NCBI RefSeq assembly: GCF_016908565.1
Contig: NZ_JAFBED010000001.1
Span: 248,001-312,000 of the forward strand
DNA: 64,000 bases
Source of the DNA: Sutcliffiella tianshenii
GTDB lineage: Bacteria; Bacillota; Bacilli; Bacillales; Bacillaceae_I
Direction: 5' to 3'
Below, piece by piece: positions 51,288-58,304 of this stretch. Within the stretch, counting starts at the first letter, position 1; every line of letters begins with the position of its first letter. Under the pieces are notes generated by a model, which worked only from the letters and a program-made list of their open reading frames with translations, had not been told where the DNA came from and did not search any database. Position numbers and translations under genes: made by a program.

Positions 51288-53075
51288 CTATTTTAATAAA
51301 TTGTTCACAGCTTTATCACTTACCGCTCCTCGTCCACCTAATACATGGAAAGTATCAAGTTTTTTAGAACGTATTAGATTTGTAATTTCGGGACGAACTT
51401 GATCATCAATAAGCAATATTGAAGAATTTTTCTTTGCAGCTAAAACTGAGCCTGTGAGGGCATCCGCAAAATTTTGACCAGTTGCATTGTATATAATATC
51501 TGTTGGCATATTAAGTTGATTGATGATTTCAACAGAGGTTGCGTAACGATTTGCCCCCCTTATTCTTATGGACCCATTAGGAAGCTGACTAAATGTTTTA
51601 TCACTTACAGCTGCAGTACCTCCTACTACGATGGCTTTCCCAATCTTAGATTCTGCAATCGCCTTCGCTGTTGAACTGTTTAAGCTGCTAGTATCTGTTA
51701 ATAGGATTGGATAACCATTCTTGGCAGCATACGGAGCAATAGCAAGTGCATCGGGGAAATTCTTTCCGTAAGCCACAATTGCTTTCTCCGGATTTCCACC
51801 TAATTCTTCCGCTATTAATCTAGCAGTTTCATATCGAGTAGCTCCTCCGATGCGGTCTACTATTGCCACCCCTGCTTTCTTCAAACTTGATTCCACATTA
51901 TCTGAAACAGCACTTTTTCCGCCAAGGATAATGACCTTTTTGGCACCTAATTCTATAATTCTAGCTTTGGTTTTTTCATTTAGTGATGACTGCTTAGTCA
52001 AGAGGATCGGGGCATTAAGCTTATATGCCAAAGGAGCACCCGCCAAAGCATCCGGAAAATCTTCTGACCTTGCCAAAATTACTGTTTCCGCTTTATCCCA
52101 TCCTTGCTTCGATATCTCTATAGCTGTTTCAAATCGATCAGGACCTGAAATTCTTTTTCCAAAAGGAGCAAGATATGGTGAAGCAACGAAGCCACTGTTT
52201 GATTGATTTTTTGTAACAATCGGATACCATACAAAATGATTATAATTGTTATTGGACTGATCAAAAGAAAAGGCATCCTCTATGGTGACAACTTCTCTCT
52301 CTGCTTTCCCTTTTGGATTCGATTTACTAAATGGAAGTTCCCTGAGGCTTGCTCCAGCCGTTACCACTACTAGATCATTTTTTTCAAATTTATGTCGAGT
52401 GGACTGTAATGGACCCCCAGTATTATATGAAAGCTTTCGGAATCCGATAGTTCCATTATCCCGATATATTAAATCCTCCAATAAAACTTCGTCTAATCCC
52501 AAATTTAAAGGTAACTCCAAGTTGTTCTCATAGATCCAATGGAATACTTTATCTTGATATGTGTTCGTATTCCTTGAGCCATCCTTTTTTAATCTAGGAC
52601 TGTTTTTTTGCACTAAACCATTATATGCCATTACAGCAAAATACCAGTTTTCTAGTTTATCTCTATCACCATCATTCATCAAGGGGATAACAGAACCGCT
52701 ATACCCAAACTTATCATTTAAGATTGAAACTCCTGCCGAAATATTATAAGCGATATCAGTGTGCAATCTCTCTTCGTCTAGATTATATTCATTTTCAGGA
52801 TCGGTTACCTGCATTATGCCAATTCCACCATCTCCAGAGATAATGGTTTCTCCATCCTCACAGTGTACCCAACCAAAAGCTTCCACAAATGCGATTGCCT
52901 TTACGATTTCAGGTGGCACATCGTGCTTAAGAGCTTCAGATGTTAGCATTCTATCAATTTCCCCATTGGAAGGTTGTACGCATCCACCTGTAATCGTCTG
53001 TTCCGCTGAAGTTGCATGCGGAAAAACTAATAATAAACTCATAATTAAGATTACAAACCTATTTTTCTTTTTCAT
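51288..53075 (-). CDS. Lytic transglycosylase-like wall protein with three CWB2 repeats
   Basis: Exported wall enzyme, 595 residues, paralogue of the one at 25449-27743 but without its ~170-residue N-terminal domain. Signal peptide 1-24; SLT-like domain (~38-190) with the presumed catalytic Glu65 in AIAFVEAFGW, GGIGIMQVT and MAYNG; an SH3-like stretch (~235-300); three CWB2 repeats (~308-595). The usual ES following the glutamate (QESSW in the paralogue) is altered to EAFGW, so activity is likely but not certain. GAGGGGG precedes the ATG at 53075. It lies 24 kb from the other CWB2 genes, in the G+C-richer part of the window. Confidence 0.88.
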   Translation of the reverse strand: MKKKNRFVILIMSLLLVFPHATSAEQTITGGCVQPSNGEIDRMLTSEALKHDVPPEIVKAIAFVEAFGWVHCEDGETIISGDGGIGIMQVTDPENEYNLDEERLHTDIAYNISAGVSILNDKFGYSGSVIPLMNDGDRDKLENWYFAVMAYNGLVQKNSPRLKKDGSRNTNTYQDKVFHWIYENNLELPLNLGLDEVLLEDLIYRDNGTIGFRKLSYNTGGPLQSTRHKFEKNDLVVVTAGASLRELPFSKSNPKGKAEREVVTIEDAFSFDQSNNNYNHFVWYPIVTKNQSNSGFVASPYLAPFGKRISGPDRFETAIEISKQGWDKAETVILARSEDFPDALAGAPLAYKLNAPILLTKQSSLNEKTKARIIELGAKKVIILGGKSAVSDNVESSLKKAGVAIVDRIGGATRYETARLIAEELGGNPEKAIVAYGKNFPDALAIAPYAAKNGYPILLTDTSSLNSSTAKAIAESKIGKAIVVGGTAAVSDKTFSQLPNGSIRIRGANRYATSVEIINQLNMPTDIIYNATGQNFADALTGSVLAAKKNSSILLIDDQVRPEITNLIRSKKLDTFHVLGGRGAVSDKAVNNLLK

Positions 53076-53272
53076 TTTTTTCCCCCTCTTTTATGTCTCT
53101 TCTAATATAATAACACAATAGAAATGAGTAAAATCACTATTTTTACCAAATATTGAAAGGCGAATGTATTTTTTGCAAATGAGAATGTTGAGTAATTAGG
53201 ACAAGAGAACAAGCATTTTACAAAGGGTCACATATATTAACTCTAGATTTCAACAAATAAGGAGGATTATTT

Positions 53273-53749
53273 GTGACCTTATATTTCGAATGGATTAAAA
53301 ACTCCGGCGGCCAGGATAAAGGTAAAGAAAGATTTAATTTTGTCCAAACAAATGAAACCATGGAAGTCACGCATGATTCATTGGTGGAGATATTAAAGCT
53401 GGATGTCACAATCCTATCGCCCATGGAGAAAGTATGCTTGGATTCAAAAATCGGCTTGAAGGTAGAAACTGGCGCCCCTAGTGAGTATAGCATCCATTCT
53501 CAAGTATCTTTATGGCGAAACTCCACTTTACTCACTTCAGAAACTATCGCTTCCACCAACCAACTCGGGCGTGAAGGTAAAATAAAGACATTCATGAATT
53601 CCATATCCCTTTCATGGACAGATGTCCTACTGGCTCCAGGAAAGTATACCTATACCGTTAAGGCAGGTCGCATGAACGACGAGGAGAAAAATATCTCTAC
53701 TGTCCAAGTACAGGACCGTGTTTTGAATGCCTTGGTGCTCCAACCATGA
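53273..53749 (+). CDS. Hypothetical beta-rich protein
   Basis: Not recognised. 158 residues without signal peptide or membrane segment, strand-rich with alternating hydrophobic residues in the second half (KYTYTVKAGRMNDEEKN). The start is GTG at 53273 with AAGGAGG 8 nt upstream. A CATATATTA element at 53231-53239 resembles a sigma-K -10 box at the right distance, but the -35 part is not convincing. A spore-surface role is therefore only a possibility. It ends 27 bases from the facing membrane protein gene with no strong hairpin between them. Confidence 0.65.
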   Translation: MTLYFEWIKNSGGQDKGKERFNFVQTNETMEVTHDSLVEILKLDVTILSPMEKVCLDSKIGLKVETGAPSEYSIHSQVSLWRNSTLLTSETIASTNQLGREGKIKTFMNSISLSWTDVLLAPGKYTYTVKAGRMNDEEKNISTVQVQDRVLNALVLQP

Positions 53750-53776
53750 CATTAGGGGTAAACCTCACTATGAATC

Positions 53777-54277
53777 TTACAAGCGATCTAGCACCAAGAA
53801 TTTCACACCGGTCAGCAAGGCCATCGCAAGTAGCATATTCCTCCAGTTTATCCTGATGCGGCCTTCTTTTGGCTGTACCACTCCCATCGCTATGATGTTC
53901 CAGAACCACTTGCTGTCGGTCCACCGCTTCTTTATAGGAATGACTCCCGCCTCTTGTGCTTCCCGCTTTTTATTTTCATTTCTTGCCCAGAGCAGGATGA
54001 TGACGATGTCTAAAATGGATGCCAGTATCATGGCGGTTGCTGCAATATGGTTTGGGATATCCCAGAGAGGCTTACTGCTCGCCGCTTTTTCTTCTTGTAT
54101 TTTTTTCGTTTCATCTATGTTCACTTGAAAGGTTTCAGTGAAATTTTCTGTGTTTCCTTCTATGTTGATGTTTGCAGTACTCGCGAAGTAAATGACTGCG
54201 AGAATAATGATGGCATAGCCGCCAAAGAAAATTAATGGTAGGTGTTTGGAAGATAGTTGTCTATTACTTTGTTCCAT
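53777..54277 (-). CDS. Membrane protein of unknown function
   Basis: Not recognised. 166 residues with three hydrophobic segments (~13-33, 75-95 and 148-163), an extracellular acidic stretch between the first two and a basic cytoplasmic loop (ENKKREAQEAG). A second in-frame ATG (54277) has GGGGGA 7 nt upstream and is preferred to the first (54283). It is divergent from the sigma-B-controlled YflT-domain gene. Confidence 0.7.
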   Translation of the reverse strand: MEQSNRQLSSKHLPLIFFGGYAIIILAVIYFASTANINIEGNTENFTETFQVNIDETKKIQEEKAASSKPLWDIPNHIAATAMILASILDIVIILLWARNENKKREAQEAGVIPIKKRWTDSKWFWNIIAMGVVQPKEGRIRINWRNMLLAMALLTGVKFLVLDRL

Positions 54278-54375
54278 ATTCATTCCCCCTTTGATTACGT
54301 ACCTTTATTTTACAAGGAAAAATATCCTAGATCTGATTCAGTTGTTACAATATTCCAACGATAATTTGGAGGTTG

Positions 54376-54402
54376 GTTTAACCTTATGAATCTGCTGGGT
54401 AT
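54376..54402 (+). promoter_or_regulatory. Sigma-B promoter of the YflT-domain gene
   Basis: GTTTAA (54376-54381) and GGGTAT (54397-54402) match both sigma-B consensus hexamers exactly with a 15-base spacer, 38 bases before the ATG at 54441. The gene product is of a general-stress family, which agrees. Confidence 0.8.
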
Positions 54403-54440
54403 GTAATCATTATCAAAGCAAGCTTGAGGAGGAAGAAAAG

Positions 54441-55904
54441 ATGGCTGGACATCGTAAAGAAATGATTGGTTCATATTTAACAGAGCAGGAAGCAATGGAT
54501 AAAATCAATTGGTTGAAGGAGGAAGGCTATCGCTCCGAAGAAATCTTCCTTATCAGGGACTTGAGCGGTGTGGTGGATCCTTTGCAGACAAACAGTGATA
54601 TGACTTCCCCCGAGAAGGATGGTTCCGGGATGATGACTCATTCCAATATGGATCCCTTGCATGCTTCGGATTCCATTGAAAGAACGTTCTTTAGAGGATC
54701 TCGCGAGGATGGTGTTGCATCAACTTTGATGGGATTAGGCATTGAGCCGGAGGAAGCTTATCGATATGAATATGACGTGAAGGTCGGGAAAGTACTTATC
54801 TTGACGGACAATGTAAACAGGACGGTTTCAGGTGACCATAGCCGCCTAGATCGATATCGTACCGAGGAAGAGCCTGCGCTGCAGTTTGATGATACTCAAG
54901 AGATGGCTGACGAACCTGTGGAAAAGCCTGTGGAGGAAAGCTCTGGCACTTGGAATGTGAACAGGCCTTTGACAGATGATAATATCGATATTAATAGACC
55001 CCTGGATGAAATGATGGTGGCTTCCTGGAATGAAGGGCGTCATGAGGAGGCTGGGACGTTAGAACAGCTTGATGAAGGATACCGTGCTGCAGAGCCGATC
55101 GACAATGGGTTGCGTCCCTCTGAATCAGTCGATTCCATGCATGATGAGAATCAAGAGAAGCCGCTCTTTACCGCAATGGGGCATTCCCATACTCCTAAAA
55201 AGGATGCTGAAAACAGCACGATAGAAGTAACAGAGGATTATGATAAACTTTTATATGAACACGGACAGCCGTTTCCTATGGAGAAAAGCGAAGCGAAAGA
55301 GGACAGCTATGATAGCAGTGTGATAAACAAGCACTCTTCCGAAATGGGGCACTTGGAAAAGGAATTGAATCTTGAGCATGATTCTTTTGAGATGCATGAC
55401 AGAATGACTAATGAATCACAACATGACCAGCAGCAGAGAGGGCATATCACGTCCGAGCAGGATGTCACTCCCGAGTCTGAATATACACAAGACAATATCC
55501 TTGGGTATGAAACAGATCATATGCAGGAAGAGCCTGTCACCATACAAAATGAATTCACACACGAGGATAGATTGCTAGAAGAGGAAGGGCCGCTTATTTC
55601 TGATAGAGTCGAAGCGGAGTATACACCTGATCTGATGGATTATGAGCAGCACAACGATCCGATGACTTCCGGACAGCTCGAGCCTGGCAACGATTATGTC
55701 GTTGAAGAGCCTGGGTTTATGGAAGAGGAGCCAATGTTCAGAGACGGGACAGCACATGGGGAAACCCAGCATTCTTCCCTATTTGAGGAAGAGGCTGAGC
55801 CTTACACTTCTGTCAATCCAAATAGAAAGGCAAGCAGCTTGAACAGGAAGAAAGGTCTTTTAAATGATAAAGGGCATGATCCTTTTAATCCCTATCGCAG
55901 ATAA
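54441..55904 (+). CDS. YflT-domain general stress protein with a long acidic disordered tail
   Basis: Cytoplasmic protein of 487 residues. Residues ~8-120 are a YflT/GSP17M-type general stress domain (PF11181): IGSYLTEQEAMDKINWLKEE and YRYEYDVKVGKVLILTD bracket it. The following ~340 residues are low-complexity, very rich in E, D, H, M, S and P, with no predicted fold, ending in a short basic segment (RKASSLNRKKG) and HDPFNPYRR. Known family members are usually 100-200 residues, so the tail is a notable extension. A perfect sigma-B promoter and GGAGGAAG ribosome binding site precede it. Possible roles of the tail include water or ion buffering or partner binding. Confidence 0.85.
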   Translation: MAGHRKEMIGSYLTEQEAMDKINWLKEEGYRSEEIFLIRDLSGVVDPLQTNSDMTSPEKDGSGMMTHSNMDPLHASDSIERTFFRGSREDGVASTLMGLGIEPEEAYRYEYDVKVGKVLILTDNVNRTVSGDHSRLDRYRTEEEPALQFDDTQEMADEPVEKPVEESSGTWNVNRPLTDDNIDINRPLDEMMVASWNEGRHEEAGTLEQLDEGYRAAEPIDNGLRPSESVDSMHDENQEKPLFTAMGHSHTPKKDAENSTIEVTEDYDKLLYEHGQPFPMEKSEAKEDSYDSSVINKHSSEMGHLEKELNLEHDSFEMHDRMTNESQHDQQQRGHITSEQDVTPESEYTQDNILGYETDHMQEEPVTIQNEFTHEDRLLEEEGPLISDRVEAEYTPDLMDYEQHNDPMTSGQLEPGNDYVVEEPGFMEEEPMFRDGTAHGETQHSSLFEEEAEPYTSVNPNRKASSLNRKKGLLNDKGHDPFNPYRR

Positions 55905-55936
55905 TTGATTGGGAATTGGTATAGATACATGTATCG

Positions 55937-55980
55937 GCAAGCAGTCTCCTGGCGTTGTGTTGGGAGGTTGCTTGCTTTTT
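55937..55980 (+). terminator. Terminator after the YflT-domain gene
   Basis: GCAAGCA (55937-55943) pairs with TGCTTGC (55969-55975), with a second inner stem CTCC/GGAG, followed by TTTTTTG. Confidence 0.77.
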
Positions 55981-56006
55981 TGTTGTTTGGTGGGGATGTA
56001 GGGTGG

Positions 56007-56068
56007 GTGGTAGACGGCTGTGACGTGACGATGCGGGGTGGTAGACGGCAGCTTCATGACGATGCGGT
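56007..56068. repeat. Two tandem 31-bp units
   Basis: Units 56007-56037 and 56038-56068 share GGTGGTAGACGGC at the start and TGACGATGCGG at the end, differing only in the middle. Confidence 0.75.
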
Positions 56069-56109
56069 GTAGCGTAGTGTGACGTTTGGTTTCCAATTAT
56101 TGTAAAGTT

Positions 56110-56223
56110 GACAGATTATGTGGTGTTTTGGATCGATAACTATGGAGTTCCGATCGATTCCGGCAAAAAGTGGATCGAAAATTGCTTGTTTTGGACAGAT
56201 AAACACTGTTTTCCGACAGATTA
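56110..56223. repeat. Six degenerate cores phased exactly 21 bp apart
   Basis: Nine-base cores (GACAGATTA, GATCGATAA, GATCGATTC, GATCGAAAA, GACAGATAA, GACAGATTA) start at 56110, 56131, 56152, 56173, 56194 and 56215: every step is 21 bases. Spacer sequences differ but are often preceded by TTTTGG or TTCC. It lies between the convergent YflT-domain and Gfo/Idh/MocA genes. Confidence 0.75.
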
Positions 56224-56270
56224 CTGTTTCCCTCCCCACTTCCATAGGCAAAATGAGCAGTCTGCCCCCT

Positions 56271-56343
56271 CTACAAAACCTAAAAATGCCCCACACCAGC
56301 CAAAACTCGAATAAGCTGCGGGGGCATGCTACAAAACCTAAAA
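56271..56343. repeat. 15-bp direct repeats flanking a hairpin
   Basis: CTACAAAACCTAAAA occurs at 56271-56285 and 56329-56343; between them ATGCCCC (56286-56292) can pair with GGGGCAT (56321-56327). Confidence 0.6.
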
Positions 56344-56397
56344 CAAAATTACCTATTTTTAATAAAAACGGTTTTTTCACTGGCATATTGCTAGTCG

Positions 56398-56468
56398 ACA
56401 TAACAACAGGGGCCTGACCCCCATTGTTATGTAAACCACTATTGTTATGTCAACCCACATCGTTATGT
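56398..56468. repeat. Hairpin plus three 18-bp-spaced direct repeats
   Basis: ACATAACAA (56398-56406) pairs with TTGTTATGT (56424-56432) around a GGGG...CCCC inner stem. The right arm is then repeated at 56442-56450 and, with one change, at 56460-56468, each 18 bases apart. On the minus strand it lies just after the Gfo/Idh/MocA stop codon and may help end that transcript. Confidence 0.65.
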
Positions 56469-56482
56469 CACCCACACCACCA

Positions 56483-57523
56483 TCACCCCAGCTTAATGCT
56501 AGTCCCGGTCTCGCTGCTGCGGTAGATGGCGTCGATGATTTGGGAGGTTTGCATGGCTTGCTCGGGCTTGACGATGAGGTCTTCGAGGCCGAGGCAGCTG
56601 TTGATGAAGTTGAGTGCTTGAGGGATGCTCGGATTGTCTTCGCCTGGTACCCAATTGGCTTCGGTGTTCAGGAGCATGCCGTGCTTCATTTGGTTCAGGT
56701 GGAATGGGAATAGGTCGACTCCTCCGTCCATCCCGGATATGCTGACACTTTCCTCATCGTCCTTCACATTGGCCGACCAGGAGGTTTCAAAGAGCATCGA
56801 TGCCCCTCCCTCGAATTTTATGTAGGCTGTAACATGGTCATCCACTTCGAATGTTTCGTGGTTGAAGCTTCCCCACTGATTCACCTGACCTGGGATTTTG
56901 CTCAGGTCATTGTAGGTGGTACCGAGCACTTCCACTGGCTTAGGATTGCCTAGTAGCCAGAGGGAAAGATCTAAGAGGTGGCAGCCATAGTCGATCAGGC
57001 TTCCTCCGCCCTGTAGCTCCTTATTCGTAAACACACCCCATCCCGGTACTTTCCGGCGGCGCATCCCTCTTGCACGGGCCACTAGGGGTCTTCCGATTTC
57101 GTTCTCCTCCACCAAGCGTTTGGCGGCAATGGACTCCTTCATAAAGCGGTAATGATATGCAATCGCCAGCTGCTTGTTCGACTTTTCGGCAGCTTGAATC
57201 ATCCTTTCGCATTCATCCGGCGTCATCGCCATCGGCTTTTCGCAAAATACGTGAAGCCCAGCTTCTAGTGCAGCAATCGTGATTTCGGCGTGGAACTTAT
57301 TCGGCGTACAAATGGTCACCGCGTCCACTTCCGTAAACATATCCGCGTAATGTGGAAATACCTTCTCTATGCCGAACTTCTCTGAAACAAGCTTTGCTGT
57401 CGCCTCATTTACATCACTGATCGCTTCGACCGTGACTTTGTCCGCCAAATTCATAAAAGTGGGTATATGGCGACCTTGTGCAATCCCTCCGACTCCGATA
57501 ATTCCCATACGTAGCTTTTCCAT
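56483..57523 (-). CDS. Gfo/Idh/MocA family oxidoreductase
   Basis: Cytoplasmic NAD(P)-dependent sugar dehydrogenase, 346 residues. The N-terminal Rossmann motif is MGIIGVGGIAQGRH (6-19); the hallmark EKP, with the catalytic-site lysine, is at 95-97 (HVFCEKPMAM); the GGSLIDYGCHLLDLSLWLLG segment (~175-195) carries the conserved D and H of the C-terminal domain. The substrate is probably a sugar or sugar derivative imported by the ABC transporter encoded upstream; it cannot be named. Last gene of the carbohydrate locus, 19 bases after the response regulator. Confidence 0.9.
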   Translation of the reverse strand: MEKLRMGIIGVGGIAQGRHIPTFMNLADKVTVEAISDVNEATAKLVSEKFGIEKVFPHYADMFTEVDAVTICTPNKFHAEITIAALEAGLHVFCEKPMAMTPDECERMIQAAEKSNKQLAIAYHYRFMKESIAAKRLVEENEIGRPLVARARGMRRRKVPGWGVFTNKELQGGGSLIDYGCHLLDLSLWLLGNPKPVEVLGTTYNDLSKIPGQVNQWGSFNHETFEVDDHVTAYIKFEGGASMLFETSWSANVKDDEESVSISGMDGGVDLFPFHLNQMKHGMLLNTEANWVPGEDNPSIPQALNFINSCLGLEDLIVKPEQAMQTSQIIDAIYRSSETGTSIKLG

Positions 57524-57542
57524 GCCCCAGCATCCTCTCTAT

Positions 57543-58304
57543 TTATCTATTTCCCGACAGTACTGTACTTCTGTATTCATTGGGAGTCAATTTCGTAAAC
57601 TTCTTGAACACCTTGCTGAAGTATTTTTCATTTTGATAGCCCACTTGGTAGGCAACCTCATAAATTTTTACATGCGGTTTCGCCAAATATTCCTTTGCTT
57701 TTTCCATGCGGATCCTTGTCACATAATCGGTGATCGTCTCGTTGTATTCCTGCTTGAATTTGCGTGATATGTGCTCCCTGCTCAGGAAGAAACGGTCCGC
57801 AATCTCCTGTAGCGTGACATCCTGCTGGTAGTTGGCACGTAAGAAAACTTCTATTTGGCCCATGCTTTTCGCTTCGGATGATGAGGCAGCAAGGAATTCC
57901 GCATCAACAGAAGATCTCCTGTGCAATGCCTCCTCCTTCCATTTTTTCACCGCACGCGCGAGCGTTTCATTTAAAATATCCGGATCGATCGGCTTCAAAA
58001 TGTAATCGAAGCTTTTATACGTAATTGCATTGCGCATATACTCATAGTCATCATAGCCGCTGACCACGATTGTCATACTGTTCAATTCTGTGGAATCGAG
58101 CCATTTCAGCAGGCTGATTCCATCCTTTTTGGGCATCCGCATATCGGTGAAGATAATCTCAGGTCGGTGTTGTGAGATCAGCTTTGTGGCCTCATCCCCG
58201 TCCTGGGCCTCGAGGATGGTATCGATTCCGTGTTCCTTCCAAGCCGCCAGGAGAAGCAGGCCTTCCCGGACATGCTTCTCATCGTCAATGATGATCGCCT
58301 TCAT
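57543..58304 (-). CDS. AraC-type response regulator (YesN class)
   Basis: Cytoplasmic transcription activator, 253 residues. Receiver domain (1-120): acidic pocket IIIDDE (4-9), phosphorylation site Asp54 in FTDMRMP, Lys in YILKPID (~103). The C-terminal AraC/XylS DNA-binding domain (~150-253) has two helix-turn-helix units: LQEIADRFFLSREHISRKFK and YEVAYQVGYQNEKYFSKVFK. It should be activated by the kinase encoded upstream and control sugar transporter genes. The ATG at 58304 with GGGAGG upstream is chosen over the frame start at 58337. It overlaps the kinase gene by 20 bases. Confidence 0.93.
   Translation of the reverse strand: MKAIIIDDEKHVREGLLLLAAWKEHGIDTILEAQDGDEATKLISQHRPEIIFTDMRMPKKDGISLLKWLDSTELNSMTIVVSGYDDYEYMRNAITYKSFDYILKPIDPDILNETLARAVKKWKEEALHRRSSVDAEFLAASSSEAKSMGQIEVFLRANYQQDVTLQEIADRFFLSREHISRKFKQEYNETITDYVTRIRMEKAKEYLAKPHVKIYEVAYQVGYQNEKYFSKVFKKFTKLTPNEYRSTVLSGNR

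Noticed and set aside
53231-53239. Sigma-K promoter for the hypothetical gene at 53273
   Set aside because: CATATATTA fits the -10 consensus, but the only -35-like GAACA is 19 bases away, and such -10 matches are common by chance in A+T-rich DNA.
56110-56223. CRISPR array
   Set aside because: The repeated cores are only nine bases and degenerate, spacing is 21 bases, there are no identical repeats with unique spacers, and no cas genes are in the window.
56118-56417. A 99-codon plus-strand frame across the repeat-rich gap
   Set aside because: It runs through the 21-bp-phased repeats and hairpins, has no ribosome binding site and shows low-complexity translation; the periodic DNA explains it.
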